Positions 10,559-19,239 are shown, numbered from the stretch's first letter. The stretch is 64,000 nt of DNA from Dendrophyllia cribrosa (GCA_024195265.1 JAJLRJ010000013.1:10589332-10653331); one strand, 5' to 3'. Notes: generated from the sequence alone by a model not told the origin. Translations and numbers: made by a program.

Positions 10559-10610
10559 GATTTTTATTTTTCTGACAGAACCTTTTGTGCCTTTGTCGTC
10601 TCGTTCAAGC

Positions 10611-10847
10611 TCAATCCTCGGCCTCATCCTCTCGGAGTCGGGCCTCATCCTCTCGGAGTCGGGCCTCGGCCTCTCGACCTCGAGCCTCGGCCTCTAGGAG
10701 TCGGGCCTCGGCCTCAGCATCGAGCTCGTTGTGCCTGTCCCTTAACAAGAGGTAAACTGTTTCAAAGGCGGTCACGGTAACTTCATACCAAGTAACAAGC
10801 ACGCTTCCGATTAAAGCAGCACCAAACACATCCCGGAAAAAAACCAT
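10611..10847 (-). CDS. small membrane-anchored coiled-coil protein, 78 aa
   Basis: An intact short frame. Residues about 8-35 are hydrophobic (AALIGSVLVTWYEV, then AFETVYLLL) and form one membrane anchor. The C-terminal 40 residues are an Ala/Glu/Arg repeat (EARLLEAEARGREAEAR) encoded by a tandem DNA repeat of about 12-18 bases (CGGGCCTCGGCCTC-like units). This should form a charged single helix or coiled coil. No homologous family recognised. The ATATATAC motif ends five bases before the ATG, supporting a real gene in the minus-strand set. Confidence 0.6.
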   Translation of the reverse strand: MVFFRDVFGAALIGSVLVTWYEVTVTAFETVYLLLRDRHNELDAEAEARLLEAEARGREAEARLREDEARLREDEAED

Positions 10848-10852
10848 GATCA

Positions 10853-10862
10853 GTATATATAT
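10853..10862 (-). promoter_or_regulatory. TATATATAC start motif
   Basis: On the minus strand CATATATATAC lies five bases before the ATG at 10,847, preceded by a 14-base A run (T run on the plus strand). Confidence 0.6.
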
Positions 10863-10874
10863 GTTTTTTTTTTT

Positions 10875-11357
10875 TTATTCCATGTATTTAATTCCTTGTC
10901 TTACCGGAATTCGAGATGGGGGGCGGCGTTGCAGCGGGTGTGTCTGCTGGTGGTGTGTTTGCTGGTGTTGCTGGTGTGTGTTTGATTTGCGTCCAATCCT
11001 TTGCATTATGGCTTCGCGTTGGTAATAAACACCAGCAGCAGAGACAACTAACCCTGCAAACCCCAGAATATAAAAGATTGAGTTGTTGTTGCTGTCACTT
11101 GTTGTGTCACTTGTTGTGCCACTTGTTGCAGAATTGTTTTCACTTGTTGATGGTGCAGGCTTTTGTTCTTCGGCCTTTTTCTTTGCTTCACGGGCCAGGC
11201 GGTTGCGTTCTGCTAGCCTTTTGCCAGAAGCAACGCGGCCAGGGTTCTTTTCTGTTGCGGGCTTTGTTTTCGGGGTCTCAGAGGTAACCCGTGCAGGTGT
11301 TGGAGTTGGAGTTGGAGTTGGAGTTTCTTCAGGTATCGTCTCGAGTTGTGTGGCCAT
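10875..11357 (-). CDS. Pro/Thr-repeat, single-pass membrane protein, 160 aa
   Basis: An intact frame. Residues about 12-22 are a PT dipeptide repeat (PTPTPTPTP), followed by a Lys/Arg/Ala-rich segment (KRLAERNRLAREAKKKAEE), a Ser/Thr linker (TSGTTSDTTSDS), one membrane helix (IFYILGFAGLVVSAAGVYY) and a Gln/His tail (HQQHQQTHHQQTH). This layout suits a virion surface or membrane spike, but no family is recognised. Both low-complexity parts rest on microsatellite-like DNA, so length polymorphism is expected. The TATATATAC motif abuts the ATG with a five-base spacer. Confidence 0.65.
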   Translation of the reverse strand: MATQLETIPEETPTPTPTPTPARVTSETPKTKPATEKNPGRVASGKRLAERNRLAREAKKKAEEQKPAPSTSENNSATSGTTSDTTSDSNNNSIFYILGFAGLVVSAAGVYYQREAIMQRIGRKSNTHQQHQQTHHQQTHPLQRRPPSRIPVRQGIKYME

Positions 11358-11362
11358 CGCGG

Positions 11363-11374
11363 GTATATATATGA
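11363..11374 (-). promoter_or_regulatory. TATATATAC start motif
   Basis: On the minus strand TCATATATATAC lies five bases before the ATG at 11,357, within an A/T-rich leader. Confidence 0.65.
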
Positions 11375-11436
11375 TTTTTAATTTATCTTGTGATAAGTGT
11401 GCTGCCAGGTTCCAGCCAGGTTCCAGTCAGGTTTCT

Positions 11437-12049
11437 TCAAGGATGCTGTGAGGTCACCCCAGGTCCCAACCCAACTTCATCAAGTCCCTCAAGTGGATAG
11501 CCTTCACTGTCTCTGGTTGGATGTGTGGCTGGTGGTTCCAATTCTATCAAATCAGGCTTGTGATCAGGCTCTCGTTCAAACTTGATGTGTTTTGTTGTGA
11601 TGAGAGCAGCATTGGCAAGCGCCAGCCATCGTCCGCATCGCACGGCAAGCCCCAGCAAGATTTGACAGCTCCTGGTTGATGATGTAGTCGTTCTTGAGTT
11701 CTTTCTGCAATTCCGCCACATCTCAACCGGGATCACCATGCCAACGCCTTTGGTATGATGTGATGCTGAATCAACTAGGGATTCGGTTGTCTTGTTGCCA
11801 ACGTAGGCCTCGTACCTTTTGCAGTACTTGTCAACGTCCTTGTCTGACAACCGCTTGACATGATCGTGTGTGAGCTGCACGCCGATGGCTTCTTTGGCCT
11901 TGCCAGTTGAAACAAGGATTGCCAGCTTCTCACGTTTGGCAGGAATGTCATTGTCACCAACTACCCTGTGGGAGGTGCGGCACCAGGGGTGGCCTCCAGC
12001 ATCTGCATTACTTCGTTCAAGACGGCCTGTCTTCAGCTGCTTCTGCCAT
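11437..12049 (-). pseudogene. conserved Polinton gene of unknown role, several frameshifts
   Basis: The ATG at 12,049 overlaps the stop of the upstream gene (TGATG). Frame 1 gives MAEAA and soon breaks. A second frame holds QLTHDHVKRLSDKDVDKYC with KRYEAYVGNKTTESLVDS, and after further shifts LALANAALITTKHIKFE appears. The pieces lie in order over 600 bp, so this is one gene of about 190 codons with at least three indels. The HVKRLS...KRYEAYVG and TTKH segments are, as far as I recall, conserved across cnidarian Polinton copies, but no function is known to me. It is predicted soluble and helical. Its exact 3' end is uncertain. Confidence 0.6.
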
Positions 12050-12308
12050 CAGGGGTATACATATGTGTTTTTATTTTCAATAATTCTCTTGATGTCTGGC
12101 AAAAGGGTTTCAAGCTCTCGTATAAGCCCCGCCATGGTGTCTGGCATAGAATTCAACCGCAAGGATATCTGGCCAGAAGCATGAGGCGCAGATCTTCCTC
12201 ACCAGCGGCTTTGATAATTTTGTTTTGCACCTCAAGTGTGTGTTTGTGCAATTCATCCAAAAGCTGTGAAAGCACACACAGTTTGTGTAGGCTGGTTGGC
12301 GCATTCAT
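12049..12308 (-). pseudogene. small helical protein, one frameshift
   Basis: From the ATG at 12,308 (MNAPTSLHKL) about 50 codons encode an amphipathic helical segment. A shift near 12,155 moves the reading to a frame with MAGLIRELETLLPDIKRIIE that ends at a TGA overlapping the next ATG at 12,049 (TGATG). The 260-bp span is not a multiple of three, consistent with one indel. The product would be about 86 residues, with no recognised family. The tight stop/start overlap suggests co-expression with the downstream gene despite separate TATA-like motifs. Confidence 0.55.
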
Positions 12309-12309
12309 G

Positions 12310-12320
12310 GTATATATGTG
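12310..12320 (-). promoter_or_regulatory. TATATAC start motif
   Basis: On the minus strand CACATATATAC ends one base before the ATG at 12,308. It occupies the 15-bp gap between this gene and the ATPase stop (12,324-12,326). The similar CATATGTATAC at 12,055-12,065 serves the 12,049 start. Confidence 0.65.
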
Positions 12321-12323
12321 TGT

Positions 12324-12916
12324 TTAAACTTTGTACTCAATTCCATACGGGTATCTCAAAGAGAAAACCAGGTGGGAGAACTTGCGGGATTTGAGCCTTG
12401 CAATAAACTTTGTACTCCTCGTGGGAGAGCTCGCCGGCATAATCTTCGAATATGGCTTTGGTTGTCTTGCTGGAGGGCGTGTAAAAGAGCACGATCGCTG
12501 CAATGTTGTCACGATATGGCTTGGCAATGCTGGTGATCTGCTGGGTCAAGACCCACACGGATATGCCGTCATGCCTTGCGCTGAACCCAGATTGACCAGC
12601 TGGCCGTGCGGCCTTTGACATCTTTGGAGGCGGCGCAGTCATCGAGAATGAATAAAGTGTTGGTGCATGTGAAAAAGAAGCTCGCCAGCTCAACCAGTCT
12701 TCGATCTCATGCTGTTGGCAGACAATCACGAAGATGCGGGATCGCGGTCCACGAAGCCATCGTATGTCTTGTTCTTAACAAATGTGGGGCAGAATAAAAC
12801 GATGTAATCAAAACAACCCTAAAGGGGCCTCGCAGTTGGGAGAGAAGATACTGTGTCTTGCCAGAGTTAGTGGGGCCCACGATTAGTGCATTGAATGGCA
12901 GCTTTCTTGGGTCCAT
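12324..12916 (-). pseudogene. FtsK/HerA-type genome-packaging ATPase, multiple frameshifts
   Basis: The ATG at 12,916 is followed at residue about 12 by a Walker A P-loop, GPTNSGKT, after a beta strand (FNALIV). Walker B (FILDD) is visible in a second frame near 12,645. The sensor-like segment GISVWVLTQQITSIAKP and FYTPSSKTTKAIFEDY lie in a third, and a last shift separates the C-terminal RYPYGIEYKV. Order and spacing fit the 190-200 residue A32-like packaging ATPase of Polintons and adenovirus/NCLDV relatives, which drives DNA into the capsid. I count at least four frame changes in 593 bp, so this copy cannot be translated as read. It follows a 37-codon ORF and lies downstream of the probable capsid gene. 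Confidence 0.9.
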
Positions 12917-12942
12917 AACCAACACCTATATTAGTTGGTTTG

Positions 12943-13056
12943 TTAACTGGCTGGGGGAGGGGCCTTTGCCAGAAGTCTTTGTATTTCATTGTGTGACAGG
13001 TCTTTGGATGGCAGGGGAGCCGTTGCATAGAAGTTGATCTTGTTTTTTGTGGCCAT
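12943..13056 (-). CDS. 37-residue ORF between capsid-like and ATPase genes
   Basis: The ATG at 13,056 (MATKNKINFYATAPLPSKDL) runs to TAA at 12,943-12,945. The GTATATTA motif lies directly upstream with one base spacer, exactly as for the larger genes, which is the main support. It ends 26 bp before the ATPase ATG. There is no transmembrane segment; the tail is Pro-rich (KAPPPAS). It may be a genuine small protein or a leader of the ATPase mRNA. Confidence 0.5.
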   Translation of the reverse strand: MATKNKINFYATAPLPSKDLSHNEIQRLLAKAPPPAS

Positions 13057-13057
13057 G

Positions 13058-13067
13058 GTATATTATG
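13058..13067 (-). promoter_or_regulatory. TATATAC-like start motif
   Basis: On the minus strand CATAATATAC ends one base before the ATG at 13,056. It fills the short gap after the stop of the upstream gene (13,071-13,073). Confidence 0.55.
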
Positions 13068-13070
13068 CGT

Positions 13071-14306
13071 TTAGTACTGTACAGATTCCAGCTGCCTGTC
13101 CATGATGTTCATCTGTGAGTCTGAGAGGGTGAAGATGTGGCAGAGTGCGTTTCCCGAGCCTGTGCCGTTTCGTTCGATCTCGAGTTGCACGCCATCCTGT
13201 GTGTTGACGAGCCTTTGGCCACCGCCGTGCAGGGCTGTGTCCCCATGGACCGCAGGTCAATCCAGAGACCAAACTTGTTGCCTGTGAGATATTTGTCAAG
13301 TTCATGTTAGGCCTGCCGTCCGTGTGTGGGGTAAAATGCCGGGTATCTCTCTCCACATGTCTGTACCACTGATGCCCTCGTTGTAGATCCTGTTTGGAAC
13401 ACCGTTGACTGTGACCTTCACTTTGGTGATGTCTGGGTTGAAATAGTTCTCAGAGTCCCTGGCACCCGCCGTGTAGGGGTTGATGAACAGCAAGAGGATG
13501 CCCTTGAGAGACCGGCGCTGTGGGTTAACCCGAAGATTCAGCCGAGTGTCACCACTTTTTGAGAAGGGATGCACCCGATCTCGCATTACCAGGTCATAAG
13601 CGAACCCTTGCCACTGGTGTAAGTGCTTGTTGCCTCATCGGCCAGCTCTTACTTCTGATCGTCTCATACTCCAGCTGGATGTTTTCCAACTTGTACACGA
13701 GCTTGCTTGTGTCTGAGCCTCGGACAACTTGGTTTGCGGGGCGAGGGTTAGTTCGAAGACCAGATCGTTATACAGTGCTTGAGGATATATAACACCGTGC
13801 AGTTAAGATTTGGTGATCCAGTTGATGCGATACTTATTCTTGTATATTGTCTCCAGCTTGTTCTCTGCATCCACGCCTGAGGTCTTCTTGTCGCCAGCAC
13901 CAGAGCGGATCTTGCACAAATCCACACTCTGGATGCCCTCCATAAGCATATTTTCCCGCTCATCGGTTGATTTGAATAAGTCTTCGAAGATCTTGTAGAT
14001 GTCGTACCCAACCGTGTCCTGGACAGTGGTGGCTGCAAACTTTACAACGAATCTGTCCACCAGGGCCCGAGAAACATTTTGCACGAGATAATTGTTTGCA
14101 TGGCCGCCGGAGAGATTGATGTTAAACACCAGGCAAGTGAGCCGGACACAATGACATCGTGCTCGCCCAGCTTGGGCACAGAGACATAAAGTGTCTCGCC
14201 GGGGTTGGCCTCAGATGGGTTGAATGTGATGCGTTGACGGTTCGCTCTGCCATGGCGCCCAGTGTCTTTTCACTGTGAGATGGAAGTAGATTCGGTTGCA
14301 CAGCAT
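13071..14306 (-). pseudogene. probable double jelly-roll-type major capsid protein, several frameshifts
   Basis: ATG 14,306 to TAA 13,071 spans about 412 codons, but the frame breaks at least five times. Recognisable blocks in order are RIYFHLTVK, then LVQNVSRALVDRFVVKF, TVGYDIYKIFEDLF, LCKIRSGAGDKKTSGVDAEN, LRVNPQRRSLKGILLLFI, and a C-terminal segment ending near the stop. It is the best-conserved structural-looking gene in this part of the element, next to the ATPase, where the capsid gene usually lies. The beta-rich blocks and length suit a jelly-roll capsid protein, but the assignment is inference; the 17,556 gene is the rival candidate. Disruption early in the gene (an A-run at about 14,270) makes an intact product unlikely. 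Confidence 0.6.
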
Positions 14307-14307
14307 G

Positions 14308-14345
14308 GTATATATTTGTGTTTTTAAAATTCATATTTATATATC
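14308..14345. promoter_or_regulatory. bidirectional promoter with opposed TATATA motifs
   Basis: Only 42 bp separate the divergent ATGs at 14,306 (minus) and 14,349 (plus). GTATATATTTG reads toward the minus gene and TATTTATATATC toward the plus gene, each within three bases of its ATG. Confidence 0.65.
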
Positions 14346-14348
14346 ATC

Positions 14349-15728
14349 ATGGCTGAAGGCGGTTTTGATCCAGGAGATATGCCCGATAATCCTTGGGTTG
14401 ACCATGGAATTGACCACGATGATGACGACGATGACGAACAAGAAGTTGACACAACAACACCCTTTCAACCAGGCGGCACATCCACCCCATACCATGTCGG
14501 CGAGCAGCATGAAATGCATACAATTTCCTCGCGAAGAAAGCGGGCTGCCAGGTGACCCTGAAAACCATCCCTCTTCTAGTGACTTCTCAGACGCAACTGA
14601 TAAAGCAGAGATGGTCGATAAAGCCATGGACTGGATCAAAAAGAAGTTTCCAAAAGTAAATATCCCGAAATTAGGCCCAAGTGGTTTCGGTAAAAAACCA
14701 GAAATTCTGACAAAATAGTTTCCTTTGGACCAAAAGGTGGAAACTCTCATTTTCAAGCAAGATGGTACTTTCTTAAATCGTTCACAGACAAGTTCAAAAC
14801 ATCCCTTGCCCAAGCGCTGAAGAGCTTGTCTCTGAAGCGAATGCCTCAATAAAAGAAAGACAAAGATTGAAGGAGGCAGAAAAACAACGAAGGAGAATGA
14901 AAGGATTGCTGTGGAACAACAACACAGCAAATGAGGTCAAAACCTCAGAGACAAAATGAACAAACTCAAGCGAGGATTGACAATCTGGAGCAGGAACACG
15001 GTTCAAGCGTTGAAAATCAAGCCGATATAGACCGCCTAAAACAGGTGAAAAAGAATCTTCAACGAGATCTTCAAAACCAGAAAAAAGAAGTAGGTGCCCT
15101 TCAAAAAATACAACAACAACGAGACCAAGAACAGGCAAAGGTTGACAAACTCAGAACACGCCTTTCTGCTAAAGAGAAGGAAAGAAATGAAGTTGAAGCA
15201 AGGCTAAACTCAACTAAACCTCTTGATGAGTTAAACGAAAGAGAAACCGAGCTTAAACGACAGAATGAGGAGGATAAACGCGTCATAGAGGATGAGAACA
15301 CGTCTCCCTCTGAAAGAGAAGCCGCGGAGGCCCGGGTTGCTGAGCGAGAAGAAGAGCTTGCAAGGCTCCGACCACAGGTTGAGGTGCGTGAACAAGCCCT
15401 GTCTTTGAGAGAGAGGGTCAGAGAAATCTTCAAGAAATACGGATGGACCCTGCAAGCGATTGTTCTGTCAGCTGGCATCACCATCAGCGCTGTTGTGCTC
15501 GCCACCTTGAACGGCCTGGCAAAGGCCACCAAGGCTATTGGCAATGGGCTTAAAGAGCTTGGCAAAAAGGCAGCCAGCGCACTACCTGGCCTCATTGGCT
15601 CAATTGTGAGCTTCATCTTCAAAGCGGCCGGGTCGGTCATCTCCTTTCTTGGTGAACATGCCTGGTTACTCATCCTTGCCGTGGTGGCCTTCCTTGTTGA
15701 AAGGATCACCAAGCGTTCGAAGTCTTGA
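14349..15728 (+). pseudogene. coiled-coil protein with hydrophobic C-terminus, frameshifted in its N-terminal third
   Basis: The ATG at 14,349 opens an acidic head (DHDDDDDDEQE). Later pieces appear in other frames: MVDKAMDWIKKKFPKVNIPKL at about 14,611-14,673, then FKTSLAQALKSLSLKR. From about 14,931 a single frame runs 265 codons: a long Glu/Arg/Gln coiled coil (DRLKQVKKNLQRDL, EREEELARLR), then REIFKKYGWTLQAIVL and three hydrophobic or amphipathic segments (ISAVVLATLNGL, SALPGLIGSIVSFIF, LLILAVVAFLVE). About 460 codons in total with three or so indels. I recall this C-terminal family in many anthozoan Polintons; function unknown. A membrane-active or core virion protein is a reasonable guess. 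Confidence 0.65.
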
Positions 15729-15733
15729 ACAAC

Positions 15734-16043
15734 TTATCTCAACCAAACGAAAAAGCCCTCCCAAAGCAACCGCACCCACAGCAACGACTGCCTTGGAGAC
15801 GTGATGCGGGTCTGGCTGCGGTTCGGGTGTTGGTGCAGGGGTTGATTGTGGTGTTGGTGTGGGTGTGGGTTGTGGTGTGGCCTTCGGTTTGGGGGCGATG
15901 CCCTGTGTCTGTGTAGCCTGTTTATGTATCGGGTTTGATGGGTGGCTGTTTGGTGGATTGATCTTTGTTGGTCCACCGTCCATGTGGCGAAGGGAGGCTT
16001 TTTTCGTGCCCAGATTAACACCACTGTTCACGCCCAGCTTCAT
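15734..16043 (-). pseudogene. Pro/Thr-rich, membrane-ended C-terminal segment next to the 17.5-kb gene
   Basis: Reading on from the end of the large minus-strand gene in a shifted frame gives MKLGVNSGVNLGTKKASL, a Gln/Pro/Thr repeat (PTPTPTPQSTPAPTPEP) and a hydrophobic stretch (AVVAVGAVALGGLF). The stop in one frame is at 15,734, five bases from the stop of the convergent coiled-coil gene. It may be the true C-terminus of the 16,015-17,556 gene, separated by an indel near 16,040, or an overlapping small gene. No TATATA motif precedes it, which favours the first reading. Confidence 0.45.
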
Positions 16044-17556
16044 CCCTTGCGTTGCCTTCCTGTAGATTGTTGTTATACCCGATCACGCTCTCTGTGTTGA
16101 TAATCATGCGCGAAGGCATGAGCCAGCTTCCGGGAGCTGTCGCAAAGTCTAAGCGAACTTTCGTTGCTTGGATGGCAAGCTGGTAACGCTGTACGCTTGT
16201 TGAGATGTCGTTCAGGATTATGGCCTCCTCTAGATGGACCAAGAAGACTCTCTGCGTTTCGAACGCCCGGCCTCCTTTTCCAATGATGCTGCTGCGGGTT
16301 TTGGCTTGTGAACCAAGAATGCAGTACACAAAGGCCTCGATTGATTGGTTCATACGCGCGAGCCCTGGCTGTGTTAGCCCCTGTGCGTAATTTGGCACAA
16401 AGTGCTCGAACTGGGTGTCCGCCCCTTGGTCGTTGCGGACAAAAGATATTCCATTGGCACGATAATTGGGGTTTTTTCTGTCAGTAACTCGCTCATCATC
16501 GAACAGAGCTAGATCAGAGTCTGGATAAGTGTAATCGGTAGATGTGGGGCCACTCCCGTATTCCCAAATGTAGACATTCCCAAGTCCGTGGTTCTTGCCG
16601 TATGTATAACGGAAGTCAGAACTGGGGTCGATGCCGAACTCTATGCAAATCTTCTTGTACGCGTCGATGTTGTATTTGTTGTCTTTCTCGTTAAATGGGG
16701 GATCGTCTGGCAAAGCACTCACGCTTTGTTCCCCGCCCATCTGGTAGAGTATTCGCCTTGTTGTGAAATAAACGTGAAACCGGTAAAACGACCGGAGCTG
16801 TGGGGTTAGGGACAGACTGGAGTTCTTATCGAAGAGAATGTCACGCGAGATACCACAGCCGGTTGTTGCACACCACAGGGCGAAGGAGAGTTGTTGTGGC
16901 CAAAAGCTCATATGAGGGCCACCCATCCACTTTCGACCGTATTTGGCGGTTGTGAATGATATCTGTGTGTCCCTGAATATGTTTCTGTATTTAGTTGTGA
17001 AATACTCAGTTGGAGTGACATAAATCTTTTGCTCTTTGTCATTCAAGATTGCCCCAATCATCATGTCTTTGTCTATTGTGGTGTCGAAAGCAACAGTCGG
17101 GATTGACTTTTCTGGTTGCCCCAGCGATAACTGATAAGGGAACCCGCCATCATAATGGAAGCCAAGAGCATCTCTTTCGGCGCCAGTCCAATCTTTGTGG
17201 GGTATTTCTGTGATAAGTGCCAATGAGCCTTGACCCTCTTTGTAAAGCACTTCACCTGTGGTGGTTTTGTGGTCGTCGCCAAACTCTACTTGCACTTCAA
17301 AGTGAGACATATCGGCGCGAGGGAAACGCTTTTTAAAGTCTGAGATCGCCTTGGCCCTGGCCGCAGCAGAGAGCTTTGCTGCCTCCGGCGATCTAATCCA
17401 AGCAATTTCAGGATTAGGAGGTGGTGGCTTTGGCGCCACATGGGTATAGGCGTTTGGAGGCGAATAAAAAGGAGGCGGGGGTCCGTAATTGTGGCCGCCG
17501 ATGGAGATGCCAAGATTTGAATTAGGATTAAATCCACCAGGCCGTCTGCCAAACAT
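16015..17556 (-). CDS. large structural-protein candidate, 513 aa
   Basis: Start chosen at 17,556 (MFGRRPGGFN) because the GTATAC motif ends four bases upstream; the earlier ATG at 17,568 overlaps that motif. The head is Pro/Gly-rich (PPPPFYSPPNAY). The body is long and mixed alpha/beta without transmembrane helices (FEVQVEFGDDHKTT, WMGGPHMSFWPQQLSFALW, FYRFHVYFTTRRILYQMGG, RMNQSIEAFVYCILGSQ). There are no enzymatic motifs. Its size and position opposite a minor virion-gene cluster suit a capsid or other large virion protein. I do not recognise a named family, and structure prediction is needed to decide between this and the 13,071-14,306 gene as major capsid. Essentially intact; its extreme C-terminus may be frameshifted. 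Confidence 0.7.
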   Translation of the reverse strand: MFGRRPGGFNPNSNLGISIGGHNYGPPPPFYSPPNAYTHVAPKPPPPNPEIAWIRSPEAAKLSAAARAKAISDFKKRFPRADMSHFEVQVEFGDDHKTTTGEVLYKEGQGSLALITEIPHKDWTGAERDALGFHYDGGFPYQLSLGQPEKSIPTVAFDTTIDKDMMIGAILNDKEQKIYVTPTEYFTTKYRNIFRDTQISFTTAKYGRKWMGGPHMSFWPQQLSFALWCATTGCGISRDILFDKNSSLSLTPQLRSFYRFHVYFTTRRILYQMGGEQSVSALPDDPPFNEKDNKYNIDAYKKICIEFGIDPSSDFRYTYGKNHGLGNVYIWEYGSGPTSTDYTYPDSDLALFDDERVTDRKNPNYRANGISFVRNDQGADTQFEHFVPNYAQGLTQPGLARMNQSIEAFVYCILGSQAKTRSSIIGKGGRAFETQRVFLVHLEEAIILNDISTSVQRYQLAIQATKVRLDFATAPGSWLMPSRMIINTESVIGYNNNLQEGNARDEAGREQWC

Positions 17557-17560
17557 GATT

Positions 17561-17594
17561 GTATACATTTATATTTTAAAATGTCCTTATATAC
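17561..17594. promoter_or_regulatory. bidirectional promoter with opposed TATA-like motifs
   Basis: The divergent ATGs at 17,556 (minus) and 17,601 (plus) are 44 bp apart. GTATAC at 17,561-17,566 faces the minus gene and TTATATAC at 17,587-17,594 the plus gene. Confidence 0.65.
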
Positions 17595-17600
17595 ACAATC

Positions 17601-18272
17601 ATGGTTGTGTTAACAATTGTCACGTCTTCGAACCCTCACACGATCTATTTCGACCACCTACTGCCGAAACCGAATTATATCCGGCTTGTCTCTTGCTCAA
17701 TTTTCAACTCGTGGCATACTTTGAAAGAAGAAGCAAAGATTTCACCAACAGACCCTCCCCCTAATGGTTCATCACGTGGCGCAACCTTACTTCCAGGTCA
17801 TCACACTATTGAGAGTTTAGCGAAAGACTTTGAAAGCCTAAAAGACCATAACAGTCGTTTAAATCTAACAATTGAAACAAACGGGTCATATGGGGCCATG
17901 ATCATTCAGAATAACAGCAGCAGTGTGACACTTAGTGATAATCTGGCAGAATTGCTTGGCATAAGACCTGTATTGATGCTAATAACCTTCGTCAAGCGTT
18001 TAAGGGCACCAAGCACTTACTTCATCCACTGTGATCTGGTTGATAAAGAACAAAACCTCCTCAATGGCAAGCCTTCGACAGTTTTGGCTCGGTTTGATAT
18101 TCGGGGAAAGCCCTTTGAAAAGATGTTTTACGAGACAACACAGCAGAACGTCTTGCGTGACGTCTCGTCTAGTGATTATGTAAACAGCATAACACTGTCT
18201 GTGCGGGATGAGAACAATGACCTCTTCAACTTCAATGGCGCGCCTTTGGAATTTGAAATCGAGATAAATTAA
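17601..18272 (+). CDS. virion-associated protein candidate, 223 aa
   Basis: An intact frame starting MVVLTIVTSSNPHTIYFD. Beta-rich with short strands (NYIRLVSCSIFNSWH, YGAMIIQNNSSSVTLSD, SITLSVRDENNDLFNFNG, LEFEIEIN), without transmembrane segments or catalytic motifs. The alternation of strands and the length suit a single jelly-roll minor capsid (penton-like) protein, which Polintons are known to encode, but that is inference. It diverges from the 17,556 gene and is followed 24 bp later by the next plus-strand gene, so 17.6-19.0 kb forms a short plus-strand block. Confidence 0.65.
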   Translation: MVVLTIVTSSNPHTIYFDHLLPKPNYIRLVSCSIFNSWHTLKEEAKISPTDPPPNGSSRGATLLPGHHTIESLAKDFESLKDHNSRLNLTIETNGSYGAMIIQNNSSSVTLSDNLAELLGIRPVLMLITFVKRLRAPSTYFIHCDLVDKEQNLLNGKPSTVLARFDIRGKPFEKMFYETTQQNVLRDVSSSDYVNSITLSVRDENNDLFNFNGAPLEFEIEIN

Positions 18273-18278
18273 AAAATC

Positions 18279-18290
18279 ATATATATACCC
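18279..18290 (+). promoter_or_regulatory. TATATATACC start motif
   Basis: CATATATATACC lies between the stop of the preceding gene (18,272) and the ATG at 18,297, six bases before the latter. Confidence 0.65.
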
Positions 18291-18296
18291 CACGCC

Positions 18297-18973
18297 ATGA
18301 GTTCTGCCAATGTGCTTCCATCTGCCCCCGAATACAGCGAGACACAACAGCTATACCCTATGCGTGAGATCACTCAAATCAATGCAGAAGACTTCCGGCT
18401 CAAAAAGATCTCTGACTTGCTGAAGGCGTTGTCTGACGAAGCCGAGCACTACAGACAAGTCGCAAAGAAATACAAACGAACCCAAACCTTAGTTCATTAC
18501 TCTGCGGTTGGCCTTGGGTCGTTTTCTGTTGGGCTGTCATCAGGGGCCCTTGCCACTGCATTGACCGGATTAGGAATTGTTATAAGTCCAGCACTTGCGG
18601 GCATCGCCACGCTTTGCGGGCTGTCCTCTTTACAACTGCTAACAAGCGATTAGAGCGAAAAGTGACCAAACACGAGAAAATCTATACACTGGCCCTGGCT
18701 AAACGCAACTCTGTCAATGAACTGGTCTCAAAGGCTCTGGAAGACAAGAGGATCAGTGATGCAGAATTCACCATAATTACTCGTGAGGTGGAAAAATATC
18801 ACGAACTCAAAGCTGCAATCAGGGATGGTGTTAAGGCTAAAAAAAATGTTGGCACTCAAACACAAGCGCCAGACCTCGAGAAACTCAAAAAGGAACTTCG
18901 CAAGGAAGTCAAAGAAGAGTTGCAAAAAAAGATACTTCTCGCCGCAGCCTCCAAATCCGATTTGAGAGATTAA
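18297..18973 (+). pseudogene. membrane/coiled-coil protein, one frameshift
   Basis: The ATG at 18,297 (MSSANVLPSAPEYSE) leads through a helical segment (EAEHYRQVAKKYKRTQ) to a Gly/Ala-rich hydrophobic region (YSAVGLGSFSVGLSSGALAT, ALTGLGIVISPALAGIATL). The frame ends at 18,653, but the next frame continues directly with ANKRLERKVTKHEKIY, a long charged helix, and ends at 18,973 (KEVKEELQKKIL). A single-base indel near 18,625-18,640 therefore breaks a gene of about 225 codons. The glycine-zipper-like hydrophobic block suggests membrane insertion or pore formation; no function known. Confidence 0.65.
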
Positions 18974-19024
18974 ACTCTGGCTTTAATCTACAAATCTTGA
19001 GGGAAAAATCCCGCCCATAAATTT

Positions 19025-19128
19025 CGAAGCGCCCCCAAAAAACTTTTTCAAAAAATAAATTCCGAAGCGCCCCAGAAAAACTTTTTTCAACAAAGTTGGG
19101 GCGCTTCGGTATTTGTGGGGCGCTTCGG
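19025..19128. promoter_or_regulatory. cluster of four inverted CGAAGCGCCCC sites
   Basis: CGAAGCGCCCCC at 19,025-19,036 and CCGAAGCGCCCC at 19,062-19,073 face two copies of GGGGCGCTTCGG at 19,098-19,109 and 19,117-19,128. The gap between the plus-strand gene ending at 18,973 and the next ATG at 19,240 is otherwise A/T-rich. The paired sites can form a hairpin (with A/T linkers CTTTTT). They may be a terminator, a regulatory operator or a replication-related element. Confidence 0.55.
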
Positions 19129-19239
19129 TATGCCCGAGAAGCTTCGAAAAGTTGTAATTTTCTAAATACGGCCTTTACACAACAATACCGGAAGTCACGG
19201 GAAACCCCAATTGAAAAATTGTAATCTCTAAATATAGAC

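Noticed and set aside
14337..14930. Minus-strand ORFs of 197, 114, 203 and 74 codons across 14.3-15.7 kb
   Set aside because: They are antisense to the coiled-coil gene; Phe/Ser/Leu-rich composition mirrors Glu/Lys/Arg codons on the plus strand.
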